Shown piece by piece: positions 18,328 to 26,436 of a DNA stretch of 39,631 nt. Numbering within the stretch: the first letter of the stretch is position 1; every line of letters starts with the position of its first letter. The notes beneath the pieces were generated by a model. That model was not told the DNA's origin. It did no database searches and saw nothing but the letters and a program-made list of their open reading frames with translations. Location: positions 1 through 39,631 of the forward strand of contig WRIB01000024.1 in assembly GCA_009782955.1 (NCBI GenBank), written 5' to 3'. The position numbers were made by a program, and so were the translations under genes. This DNA comes from Treponema sp. GTDB taxonomy: Bacteria > Spirochaetota > Spirochaetia > Treponematales > Breznakiellaceae.

Positions 18328-21300
18328 ATGAGCGTTGCAAAAACGGTCGTTAACAGACCTACTACAGTTTTTATTATATTTTTACTGCTTATCGGTCTGG
18401 GTTTTTTTGCGCTGATCAACCTGCATATTGATCTTTATCCGGAAATTAATCCGCCGTACCTGGTAGTTGTAACCCAGTATCCCGGCGCCAGTCCCGAAGA
18501 AATAGAGAGAACCATAGTACGTCCTATGGAAGCGGCCCTTTCTACTGTTTCAAGTCTGGAAAAGGTAACTTCCACATCTGCAAAAGGATCGGGAATGGTT
18601 ATTTTGCAGTTTACCTACGGTACTGACCTTGCCGATGCATCCAACTCGGTTCGCGATGCACTGGAACGAGTCAGAGGTTACCGTCCAGCCGGTGCGGATT
18701 CTCCGATGATCTTCAAGTTTGATCCGTCAATGATACCCATCATAGGTCTGACGGTTCGGGGAAACCGGTCCCAGGAAGAACTCCGTGAAATCGCAGAAGA
18801 TACAATTATACCCAGAATAGAACAAACTCCCGGTGTGGCCACTGCCAGTCTTATGGGAGGCAGGGAAAAAATCGTCAAAGTAGAAATACCCCAAAGCCGT
18901 CTGGAAGCCTACGGTCTTACAGTAACGCAGATTCAGCAAATGCTGGCAGCGAATAACACCCAGATCGCTGCAGGAACAATCACCGAAGAAAACATGTCCT
19001 ACATTCTGACTACAATGGGAGAATATAAATCACTGGATGAAATACTCAGTACCGTTGTTTCCTATCAGGGCGGCGGGCTTGTGGGCGGAAAGCCCATGCC
19101 GCGCAGTGTTTATCTTAGAGACCTGGCCAATGTTGCCGAAGGATACCGGGATCAAACCAGTATTGTATTGGTAGACAATACCCCCTCTGTAATGATGATG
19201 GTTCAGAAACAAAGCGGGAAAAATTCCGTCCAGACCGCCCGTGATCTCAGGCAGCGTCTGCTTCGGATTCAGCACGAAATACCCCGGGATCTGCAAATAG
19301 ACGAACTGTTTAACACCACCGATATTATCGAAAATTCGATTAACCAGGTTACCTCTTCGGCAATGAGCGGCGCAATTCTGGCCGTCTTAATTCTCTTTCT
19401 CTTCCTCCGTTCCATTAAACCCACGGTAATCATAGGTGTGGCAATTCCTGTTTCGATTATCATAACAATCATGACGATGTATTTTGCCGGCCTTACGTTG
19501 AATCTGATGACTCTGGCGGGCCTGGTACTGGGTATAGGAATGCTGGTGGATAACTCTGTCGTTATCCTGGAAAATATTTACCATTACCGGGAAAAGGGCG
19601 CAAAGTTAAAACCCGCGGCAATACTGGGAACTTCGGAAATGTTAACGGCTATTGTAGCTTCAACCATAACTACAATCTGCGTTTTTGCTCCCCTGGTTAT
19701 GTTTAAAAGCCTTCTGGAAATGGGAGGCGAAATGTTTTCCGGTCTGGCGTTTACCGTGGTTATTTCGCTTTCAGTTTCCCTTGTTGTAGCCATGTTCCTT
19801 GTACCGGTTCTTTCCAGTCATTATTTACCGCTGGTTACCAGAAAGCAGCAACCGCTGACCGGCCCCCTTGTTGGAGTTGACAATAAAATTGCCGGCTTTC
19901 TTTCCTGGCTGGATGAAAAATACCGCCGGGCAGTCCGCAGGGTACTCAAACATAAAGGTTTGGTAATCTTAACACTTTCTGTTTTATTTATTGTGAGCAT
20001 GGTTGTTGCGCTTAAGGTTGTTGGTTATGAATTTATGCCCCAGCAGGACGAGGACAATGTAGCAATTAACGCAACGCTTCCCATGGGCACAGCTCTTGCC
20101 CAAACAGAGGCAACATTGCACCAACTTCAGGGTATTGTAGAACGGGAAATCGACAAATCATTATATAAAGAACTGATTCTTAATGCCGGCGGCGGAGGCG
20201 GTTTTGCCAGAACCGGCGGAACGCACAGCGGTTCGCTGCGGATAAACCTGGTTGATTATAAAGACCGGACCATGACCGCAGATGAAATAAAAAACAAACT
20301 CCGCGGCTATTTTAACGAATTCCCCGGAGTATCTTTTTCTTTTGGCAGCGGATTCGGCGGCGGTTCGATGGGCGGAGGAAGCCCGGTAAGCATTGTTATC
20401 CGTACAGAAGACCTCGTTAAAGGCAAGGCAATAGCAGACCGTATAGCTGCATTAATCAGCGAAAAGGTTCCCGAAGCGACAGAACCCACGGTTGATCTGC
20501 GCGATGGACTTCCGCAAATCGAGATAGAAATAAACCGGGAAAAACTCTATGCTCTGGGACTGAATACCTACACAGTTGGCAACGAAATTAAAGCTGCCGT
20601 AGATGGTATAACAGCTACCCGGTACAAATCCGGTTCGAACGATTATGATGTTGTGCTGATCCTGGCAGAAGCGGATCGAAGTACCCGTCCGGCGCTGGAT
20701 CATATCTTTATAAACAGTCAAATTGCCGGCAGGGTTCCTCTTTCCAGTTTTGCCACTTATAAGGAAGGAACCGGCCCTCTGACAATCAGCAGAGAAAACC
20801 AAAGCCGGGTCGTTCGTGTTACAGCCGGCAGGGCAACAAAAGTCAAGCAAAGCGATCTGTCCGAAAAGGTGCGTAATCTTGTTACTTCGGAAATCCCCGC
20901 CGAAGATGATGTAATAATCAGCTTTGAAGGTGATACTGCAGAACTGGAAAAAATGATGCGGACTTTTGTTTTAATCCTCACCGTTGCCGCATTCCTTGTA
21001 TTCGGAGTTATGGCAAGTCTTTTTGAATCCTTCAGGGATCCCTTTATTATTATCTTTACCGTACCGCTTTCCATGATTGGAATTGTACTGATCTATCTGA
21101 TTACCGGTACCATTTTTAATATCCTTACCGCAGTTGGATTATTGGTACTGCTGGGGGTTATCGTTAACAACGGTATTATCCTTGTAGACTATACAAACTT
21201 GCTGCGGAAACGCGGGTACAATCTTATAGATGCCTGTGTAGAAGCTGCAGGAAGCCGCCTTAGGCCCATACTTATGACCACGTTAACTACTATTTTAGGA

Positions 21301-21561
21301 CTGGTACCCATGGCCTTTTTCCCCGGAGAAGGTTCGGAACTGGTAGCCCCAATCGGAAAAACTGTTTTGGGCGGTCTTTCTTTCGGCACCTTAATGACAT
21401 TGTTCCTTATGCCTACAATTTATGCCATCATGAACAGAAAGGACGATGAACGAAAAGCCAGAGCACAAGCAAGACGCGAAGAGATAGCCTCAGGGCACAA
21501 AAGAAAAAGAGTAAAAGCAAAGGACACTCAAGAGCAGGAGGAAAACAATGCTGAGAATTGA
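18328..21561 (+). CDS. RND-family efflux transporter (AcrB/HAE1 type)
   Basis: This is a 1077-aa inner-membrane, proton-driven pump. It has the standard twofold layout: a membrane helix near the N-terminus, a large periplasmic loop (40-330), six helices, a second large loop (570-870) and six more helices. YPGASPEEIERTIVRPMEAALS and GIGMLVDNSVVILENI (the proton-relay helix) are typical. VNNGIILVDYTNLLRKRG lies in the matching second half. Glycine-rich loops (GGGGGFARTGGTHSG, GSGFGGGSMGGGS) are notable in the second periplasmic domain. The substrate cannot be read from sequence; the HAE1-like branch usually exports hydrophobic compounds. It starts 9 nt after the adaptor with TAGGAGG in front and overlaps the PII-like gene by 14 nt. 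Confidence 0.95.
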   Translation: MSVAKTVVNRPTTVFIIFLLLIGLGFFALINLHIDLYPEINPPYLVVVTQYPGASPEEIERTIVRPMEAALSTVSSLEKVTSTSAKGSGMVILQFTYGTDLADASNSVRDALERVRGYRPAGADSPMIFKFDPSMIPIIGLTVRGNRSQEELREIAEDTIIPRIEQTPGVATASLMGGREKIVKVEIPQSRLEAYGLTVTQIQQMLAANNTQIAAGTITEENMSYILTTMGEYKSLDEILSTVVSYQGGGLVGGKPMPRSVYLRDLANVAEGYRDQTSIVLVDNTPSVMMMVQKQSGKNSVQTARDLRQRLLRIQHEIPRDLQIDELFNTTDIIENSINQVTSSAMSGAILAVLILFLFLRSIKPTVIIGVAIPVSIIITIMTMYFAGLTLNLMTLAGLVLGIGMLVDNSVVILENIYHYREKGAKLKPAAILGTSEMLTAIVASTITTICVFAPLVMFKSLLEMGGEMFSGLAFTVVISLSVSLVVAMFLVPVLSSHYLPLVTRKQQPLTGPLVGVDNKIAGFLSWLDEKYRRAVRRVLKHKGLVILTLSVLFIVSMVVALKVVGYEFMPQQDEDNVAINATLPMGTALAQTEATLHQLQGIVEREIDKSLYKELILNAGGGGGFARTGGTHSGSLRINLVDYKDRTMTADEIKNKLRGYFNEFPGVSFSFGSGFGGGSMGGGSPVSIVIRTEDLVKGKAIADRIAALISEKVPEATEPTVDLRDGLPQIEIEINREKLYALGLNTYTVGNEIKAAVDGITATRYKSGSNDYDVVLILAEADRSTRPALDHIFINSQIAGRVPLSSFATYKEGTGPLTISRENQSRVVRVTAGRATKVKQSDLSEKVRNLVTSEIPAEDDVIISFEGDTAELEKMMRTFVLILTVAAFLVFGVMASLFESFRDPFIIIFTVPLSMIGIVLIYLITGTIFNILTAVGLLVLLGVIVNNGIILVDYTNLLRKRGYNLIDACVEAAGSRLRPILMTTLTTILGLVPMAFFPGEGSELVAPIGKTVLGGLSFGTLMTLFLMPTIYAIMNRKDDERKARAQARREEIASGHKRKRVKAKDTQEQEENNAEN

Positions 21562-21820
21562 AATTGTCGCCAATCGTTCGGTAGAAGAAAATATTCTGGA
21601 AGCTCTTAAAGAGCATGGCGTAGGCAAGCACTATACTCTTTACCCCAACGTTTTGGGGGTCGGTACCAGCGGCCCTCGCATGGGAGATGCTGTCTGGCCT
21701 GAGTTAAACTTTGCACTGGTAGTCTGGTGTGAAAAAGAAGAAGCAGAAGGCATAGTAGTTGCAATTAAGGAAGTTAAGGAAAAGTATCCAGACGAAGGCA
21801 TTAAGATTTTTGGATTATAG
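21548..21820 (+). CDS. PII-like small protein of the efflux operon
   Basis: This 90-aa protein has the beta-alpha-beta/beta-alpha-beta pattern of the GlnB (PII) fold: LRIEIVANRSVEENILEALKEHGVG, a middle segment, then LNFALVVWCEKEEAEGIVVAIKEVKEKYPDEGIKIFGL. It is shorter than true PII (~112 aa) and has no T-loop with the uridylylated Tyr, so it is PII-like only. Comparable small PII-like proteins occur at the end of metal and multidrug RND operons, where a sensor role is suspected. The start lies inside the RND gene, behind CAGGAGG, so synthesis is coupled to the pump. The family assignment is by pattern only. Confidence 0.65.
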   Translation: MLRIEIVANRSVEENILEALKEHGVGKHYTLYPNVLGVGTSGPRMGDAVWPELNFALVVWCEKEEAEGIVVAIKEVKEKYPDEGIKIFGL

Positions 21821-21901
21821 TTTCTAAAATCGCAATCAGTTTTTCTCCACGGGAAAGATAATCGCCTATGTCTTTATAAAAAATTTCGGCCTTGTTCATT
21901 G

Positions 21902-22165
21902 TCAGACGGTAACCGTAAGACCAAGACCAAGGGCATTTGAAACTTTTATGAATGTAAGCATATTGCAATTGACTCCGTTCTCAATCTTGGATAACTGTTG
22001 TTGGGTAACATGGCTTTTTTCAGCAAGTTCTTTTTGGGTCAGGCCGCGTTTTTCACGGGCTTCTACTATTGCATAGCTTAATGCAAGCAGGCGTTTTTCT
22101 TCTTCAAAGGCCTTCTTGAATTCCGGATTTTTCATTTCTTCAGCTAAATACTTTCTAAAACTCAT
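21902..22165 (-). CDS. HigA-like XRE-family antitoxin
   Basis: This 87-aa antitoxin and DNA-binding protein has a Cro/CI-type helix-turn-helix at residues ~43-78 (GLTQKELAEKSHVTQQQLSKIENGVNCNMLTFIKVSNALG). The N-terminal extension (MKNPEFKKAFEEEKRLLALSYAIVEAREKRG) is typical of antitoxins paired with Gp49-like toxins. It is the second gene of the pair, overlapping the toxin by 4 nt, and is expected to repress the promoter at 22545-22573. Two nt after its stop a 32-codon frame (MNKAEIFYKDIGDYLSRGEKL, 21899 leftward) opens, too short to call a gene. Confidence 0.88.
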   Translation of the reverse strand: MSFRKYLAEEMKNPEFKKAFEEEKRLLALSYAIVEAREKRGLTQKELAEKSHVTQQQLSKIENGVNCNMLTFIKVSNALGLGLTVTV

Positions 22166-22539
22166 AATAAACTCCTTATTTCCTTTTCTGTATATCTGGC
22201 TAAAAAATCATCACGGTTTTTCTTTGCCTTTTTTATTTCCGATTTCGGTACTTTATCTGTATTTTTTTCAAATGCATTTGTAAGAATTATAATATTTTTA
22301 TAACAGAAAAAATATAAAATCCTCACTTGATCTCCCGTTAATTTTATCCTTAATTCATGTATTCCGTCTTCTAAAAGGTCGGCGTAGGGTCTGTGCAAAT
22401 CCGGCCCTTTTTCTTCTAATTCTTCAATGAGAGTCGATGTTTTTGCCCTTTCATTTATGGAAAGTTTTCTGATGTATTCCTCTACAGGCTTCGTTCCATC
22501 CTGTTTGATATAAAACACTACATGCCACTTGCTGTTCAT
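22162..22539 (-). CDS. HigB/Gp49-like toxin (RelE superfamily)
   Basis: This 125-aa toxin belongs to the phage-derived Gp49-like/HigB family. Hallmarks are the N-terminal strand (WHVVFYIKQDGTKPVEEYIRKL), the LEEKGPDLHRPYADLLEDGIHELRIKLTGDQVRILYFF core with the substrate-facing Arg residues, and NAFEKNTDKVPKSEIKKAKKNRDDF. Members cleave mRNA at the ribosome. The toxin-first order and the 4-nt overlap with the antitoxin are typical for this type. All expected basic residues remain, so the pair looks functional. It lies between the efflux operon and an empty 280-bp stretch and could be a recent insertion. Confidence 0.88.
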   Translation of the reverse strand: MNSKWHVVFYIKQDGTKPVEEYIRKLSINERAKTSTLIEELEEKGPDLHRPYADLLEDGIHELRIKLTGDQVRILYFFCYKNIIILTNAFEKNTDKVPKSEIKKAKKNRDDFLARYTEKEIRSLL

Positions 22540-22544
22540 AATAT

Positions 22545-22573
22545 ATAATACATCAAATATGATGTATTGTCAA
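22545..22573 (-). promoter_or_regulatory. Promoter and operator of the HigBA-like pair
   Basis: Reading leftward, TTGACA (22568-22573), a 17-nt spacer and TATTAT (22545-22550) form a strong promoter. The spacer is filled by a palindrome with 9-bp arms, AATACATCA (22547-22555) and TGATGTATT (22560-22568), the expected autorepression site. The 283 bp to the right (22574-22856) hold no gene I can support. Confidence 0.75.
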
Positions 22574-22856
22574 ATCCTCCGCTTTACCAAAATCGTTACC
22601 GTTACCGGAGTTCTGATGCCTGAACCAAAAATTTTTCCGCCTTCTTTTCGGGACAATTCGCCGGAAGTCCTACAGATACCTGCTGCTTGCCGCGAGAAGC
22701 CTCATTAATACTATACATATATATAGCTGTATTTAAATATGGTAAATAGCAGAAACCTCTGCCAGGGTTTTTGCTGCATCGAAGCGTCTACGAATATGGC
22801 TGTGGGTAGCGGGTATGATATATATTTATGATCACGATAAATTGGAGTTGGAAAAA

Positions 22857-23249
22857 CTATTCGCCGCTTTCTTCGCCTAAAACTGATTTGACCCGTTTAA
22901 TTAAAGCATCAGGAATAAAAGGTTTTACAATATACCCTTCTGCTTCAAAAGCCATTGCCTGATCTATAAACTGGGGATTCGCATGGCTGGTAACAAAGAT
23001 TACAGGAATACTTTTTAACTCAGGACTTTTTTTCAAAAGACCAACAAATTCCAGTCCTGAAATTTCGGGCATTTCGATATCCAACAGGATAAGATCAACT
23101 TTGAACTGTTTAAGCATTTCCAGAGCCAAAGTTGCCGATTTAGCCAGCCGGACATCGTATTCATGCTGAAGAATGGTGCGGATGGTTGTTAAGCTTACTG
23201 CCATATCGTCTACCGCTAATATTATTTTTTTATTTGTTGTTTCCGCCAT
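22857..23249 (-). CDS. Stand-alone receiver-domain (CheY-like) protein
   Basis: This 130-aa protein consists of one receiver domain and nothing else. The acidic pocket is formed by DD at 14-15, the phospho-acceptor is Asp57 (LILLDIEMPEISG), and the switch residues are Thr87 (VTSHA) and Lys109 (IVKPF). With no output domain it must signal by protein contact or serve as a phosphate shuttle or sink. No kinase adjoins it, but a hybrid kinase operon lies 3 kb downstream on the same strand. The predicted promoter TTGCAC-N17-TACAAT ends 6 nt before its ATG, so its mRNA is probably leaderless. Confidence 0.92.
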   Translation of the reverse strand: MAETTNKKIILAVDDMAVSLTTIRTILQHEYDVRLAKSATLALEMLKQFKVDLILLDIEMPEISGLEFVGLLKKSPELKSIPVIFVTSHANPQFIDQAMAFEAEGYIVKPFIPDALIKRVKSVLGEESGE

Positions 23250-23255
23250 GGTGTA

Positions 23256-23284
23256 ATTGTATCCTATTTGGTATAATTGTGCAA
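23256..23284 (-). promoter_or_regulatory. Leaderless promoter of the CheY-like gene
   Basis: Reading leftward: TTGCAC (23279-23284), 17 nt, TACAAT (23256-23261), then 6 nt to the ATG at 23249. No Shine-Dalgarno can fit. It overlaps the oppositely directed thrC promoter. Confidence 0.65.
23269..23277 (+). promoter_or_regulatory. Extended -10 of thrC
   Basis: TGGTATAAT (23269-23277) is an extended -10 element 12 nt before ATG 23290, giving a leader of about 6 nt without Shine-Dalgarno. It lies inside the spacer of the divergent CheY-like promoter, so the two promoters should exclude each other. Confidence 0.6.
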
Positions 23285-23289
23285 GTCCT

Positions 23290-24705
23290 ATGCGTTACTA
23301 CAGCACTAAAAATTCCGGCCAGTCTTTCTCGTTTGCAGAGGCAGTCTTAAGCGGTTTAGCCCCGGATGGAGGCCTTTTTGTACCGCAGATCATACCTTGC
23401 TACAGGGAAAATGTAAAAAACTCTTTATCGTCCATGTCGTTCCTGGAAATTGCTTTCGAAACAATCAAGCCCTTTGTTGACGGCGAAATAACCGGCCCTG
23501 TTCTGGAAGAACTATGCACAGAAGCTTTTTCTTTTGGCGCCCCTCTTGTACCGGTAAATCCGGATTTGGAAAAGCCCTTTTCCGAACCGGTTCTGATGGA
23601 ACTGTTCCACGGACCAACCGCAGCTTTTAAGGATTTTGGCGCCCGTTTTATGGCAAGAACATTTTCATTCCTGCGTCGGGGAGAAGACAGGCCCATTCAC
23701 ATCCTTGTAGCGACATCCGGCGACACTGGGGGTGCTGTTGCGGACGGTTTTTTTAATATTAAAGGTATTTCCGTTACGATTTTGTACCCGAAAGGCAGGG
23801 TTTCTGAACTCCAGGAAAAACAAATCGCCGGGCTTGGAGGCAATATCAGCGCTTTGGCCGTAGAAGGAAGTTTTGACGACTGTCAGGCACTGGTTAAAAA
23901 CGCCTTTACCGACAAGCGCTTACAGGAACAGCTTACACTTTCTTCGGCAAACTCCATCAATATATCCCGACTTATCCCTCAGACTATATATTATTCAGTT
24001 ATTGCAGGAAAAGCACAATCAGGCTGCTATGATAGTGATGGCGAAGCAACCCCCAGGGCTAATTCTGTTCAGTACACCGATGCGAAAGATAATCGGCAGC
24101 CCTCCGGCAATAATCGTCCTGTTACCTTCTGTGTACCCAGCGGCAATTTCGGTAACCTTACAGCGGGTCTATATGCCCTGTCCATGGGCGCCCCCATCGC
24201 CGGTTTTATTGCCGCAACCAACATTAACAAAACTGTCCCGGATTATTTGGAAAGCGGAGAATACAAAACCCGCATTTCCCAGGCTACTATTTCCAATGCC
24301 ATGGATGTGGGCGCACCCAGTAACTTTGAACGCATGGCTTCCCATTGGAGTTATGCACAATTACGGCAAATGATACAGGGTGTGTATGTAACTGATAGCG
24401 AAACCCGCCAGGCTATAAAAAATGTACACCAGGACCATGGTTATTATCTTGATCCCCACGGGGCAGTGGGCTGGTCAGCTGTAAAAAAAATAAAAACAGC
24501 CGTATCCGGTAATACAGCCGGCACTGACAAGGTAATTATTGCTGCTACTGCCCATCCTGCAAAATTTTCCGAAACAGTAGAAAGCATAACCGGCCCGGTA
24601 CCTGTTCCCGCCGCTATAGAAAATGCCCTCGGCAGAACTGCCCGGTCGCACACTATTCCTGTGGACATATCAGCATTAAGGGATTTTTTACTGAACGCAG
24701 GGTGA
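23290..24705 (+). CDS. thrC: Threonine synthase
   Basis: This PLP enzyme converts O-phosphohomoserine to threonine, the last step of threonine synthesis. It is 471 aa from ATG 23290. The N-terminus MRYYSTKN is the family's usual start. The PLP lysine is Lys114 in GPTAAFKDFGARF; ATSGDTGGAVADGF and VPSGNFGNLTAGL are the cofactor phosphate loops; HGAVGWSA and ATAHPAKFSETV close the active site. A short poorly conserved insert (around 250-275, DSDGEATPRANSVQYTDAKDNRQPSGNN) sits in an exposed loop. No other threonine-pathway gene adjoins it. The frame extends upstream to 23257, but the extra residues are not conserved and would include the promoter. Confidence 0.95.
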   Translation: MRYYSTKNSGQSFSFAEAVLSGLAPDGGLFVPQIIPCYRENVKNSLSSMSFLEIAFETIKPFVDGEITGPVLEELCTEAFSFGAPLVPVNPDLEKPFSEPVLMELFHGPTAAFKDFGARFMARTFSFLRRGEDRPIHILVATSGDTGGAVADGFFNIKGISVTILYPKGRVSELQEKQIAGLGGNISALAVEGSFDDCQALVKNAFTDKRLQEQLTLSSANSINISRLIPQTIYYSVIAGKAQSGCYDSDGEATPRANSVQYTDAKDNRQPSGNNRPVTFCVPSGNFGNLTAGLYALSMGAPIAGFIAATNINKTVPDYLESGEYKTRISQATISNAMDVGAPSNFERMASHWSYAQLRQMIQGVYVTDSETRQAIKNVHQDHGYYLDPHGAVGWSAVKKIKTAVSGNTAGTDKVIIAATAHPAKFSETVESITGPVPVPAAIENALGRTARSHTIPVDISALRDFLLNAG

Positions 24706-24781
24706 GTTAAGCAATTTTCAAAACTTTATCAGCTTCGAAAATGGCTTTGCATATTAAGGCTATTCCGGTACTCGCCAGCAG

Positions 24782-26311
24782 CTACCGAGCGTACTCTGTA
24801 ATCCTTGTTTCCCTGATTATGGTTACCTTTATACGGCCCGGATAATGAAGATCCGCCTCGATCTTTTTGGCAATATCCTTGGCAAGGAATTTTGTTTGTT
24901 CGTCGTTGATAGAATCGTTATTGACGATAATTCGCAGTTCGCGGCCGGCCTGAATGGCAAAGGCTTTGTCCACACCATTGAACCCTACGGCAATGTTTTC
25001 CAGGTTTTCCAGACGTTTGATGTAGTTATCCAGCGTTTCCTTTCGTGCGCCAGGCCGGGCTGCACTGATTGCATCGGCAATTTGTACAATAACAGACTCA
25101 ATGCAGGAAGGTTCTATGTCATTATGATGACTTCCAATGGCGTTGATAATCTTTGAGTCTTCTCCCATTTTACGGGCCATGTCCATACCGATTTCTGCAT
25201 GATTAAGGTCCGAGTCGGATTCAGCGCCCTTTCCAATGTCGTGGAGCAAGGCGGCTCGTTTGGCCAGATCCCGGTTTACGCCAAGTTCTGCGGCCAAAAC
25301 ACCGGCAACAATTGCTACTTCCCTGGAATGGGCAAGTACATTCTGCCCATAACTGGTACGGAAATGCAGCCGCCCCAGAGCGCGGATCGCCTCCTGGCTG
25401 ATATTATGAATCCCCACATCAAAAAGGACTTTTTCGCCTTCTTCAAAGATCTTTTGGGATATGTCCTTGGTAACCTTGGAAACAACTTCTTCAATGCGGG
25501 CCGGGTGTATACGTCCGTCAATGATAAGCCGTTCCATGCTGACACGGGCAATTTCACGGCGAACCGGATCGAAGCAGGAGATAACCACAGCTTCCGGGGT
25601 ATCGTCAATAATAATATCCACACCGGTTAATGTTTCCAGAGTACGGATATTCCGGCCTTCCCGGCCAATAATCCGGCCTTTCATTTCGTCATTGGGCAAG
25701 GTAACTGTAGCTACCGTTACGTCGCCTGTAACTTCTGTAGCAAGCCGTTGAATGGTAGTTACAAGTATGTCCCGGGCCTTTTTTTCAGCATTCAGGTTTG
25801 CTTCTTGTTCAATTTTATTGATAAGACCCTGAGCATCATGCCTGGCATCATTTTCCAGATCGGCAATAATAAGCCCTTTGGCTTCTTCCACCGTAAGACC
25901 TGATATTCTTTCCAGTTCCCTGCGGTAGCGTTCTTCTTCCTTGTCAAGTTCAGCTTCACGATCGGCGATTTGCCTGGTTTTTTCGGCAAACTGTTGTTCA
26001 ATTCTCTCTATTTGACCGGTCTTCTTCTCTAAAACCTCTTCTTTCTGAACTACACGGCGTTCATACCGTTGCAGCTCAGCCCTACGTTCCCGAGTCTCCC
26101 TCTCTTGCTGGTTTCGCTCGCGGATAACTTGTTCTTTTGCTTCAAGAAGTATCTCCTTCTTTTTAGCTTCAGCTTCTTTTATCGCATCCAGTTTTATACG
26201 TTCGGCACGTTGTTCCGACGCCGTCAATTGGAATCTGGCATATAGCCATCTAATAATCCAGCCCAAGGCTAACCCGGCAAGAGGGAGGATTATATATAAA
26301 ATCCAAAACAT
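24782..26311 (-). CDS. rny: Ribonuclease Y
   Basis: This 509-aa endoribonuclease starts mRNA decay at the inner face of the membrane. A single N-terminal helix (MFWILYIILPLAGLALGWIIRWLYA) anchors it. Residues ~30-190 form a long charged coiled coil, followed by a KH RNA-binding domain with GRIIGREGRNIRTLE. The HD metal domain carries the catalytic HD in AALLHDIGKG, and the family C-terminus ends in GRIKVTIIRETRITEYA. The length is normal. An SD-like AAGGGGA precedes the ATG. It has its own promoter at 26347-26375 and is separated from the upstream kinase operon by a terminator. Confidence 0.96.
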   Translation of the reverse strand: MFWILYIILPLAGLALGWIIRWLYARFQLTASEQRAERIKLDAIKEAEAKKKEILLEAKEQVIRERNQQERETRERRAELQRYERRVVQKEEVLEKKTGQIERIEQQFAEKTRQIADREAELDKEEERYRRELERISGLTVEEAKGLIIADLENDARHDAQGLINKIEQEANLNAEKKARDILVTTIQRLATEVTGDVTVATVTLPNDEMKGRIIGREGRNIRTLETLTGVDIIIDDTPEAVVISCFDPVRREIARVSMERLIIDGRIHPARIEEVVSKVTKDISQKIFEEGEKVLFDVGIHNISQEAIRALGRLHFRTSYGQNVLAHSREVAIVAGVLAAELGVNRDLAKRAALLHDIGKGAESDSDLNHAEIGMDMARKMGEDSKIINAIGSHHNDIEPSCIESVIVQIADAISAARPGARKETLDNYIKRLENLENIAVGFNGVDKAFAIQAGRELRIIVNNDSINDEQTKFLAKDIAKKIEADLHYPGRIKVTIIRETRITEYAR

Positions 26312-26346
26312 ATATGTCCCCTTACCGTTGTTACTAAATTCAGCTT

Positions 26347-26375
26347 AGTATAAGGAAAATAATTGAAATTGTCAA
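26347..26375 (-). promoter_or_regulatory. Promoter of rny
   Basis: Reading leftward: TTGACA (26370-26375), exactly 17 nt, TATACT (26347-26352). It is a near-consensus promoter about 35 bp before the rny ATG. Confidence 0.8.
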
Positions 26376-26394
26376 GAAAAAAAGTTGTTTTTGC

Positions 26395-26436
26395 AAAAAA
26401 AATGACCAACTTAATGTGTCAAAATGATACATTAAG
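26395..26436 (-). terminator. Terminator of the signalling operon
   Basis: CTTAATGTGTC (26410-26420) and GATACATTAAG (26426-26436) form an 11-bp stem with one G-U pair and an AAAAT loop, overlapping the hybrid kinase stop codon. Reading leftward, eight T (26395-26402) follow after a 7-nt gap, so termination is plausible but not ideal. Confidence 0.6.

Noticed and set aside
21808-21899. A 32-codon frame following the HigA-like antitoxin
   Set aside because: Too short, overlaps the end of the PII-like gene, has no ribosome site and no recognisable motif.
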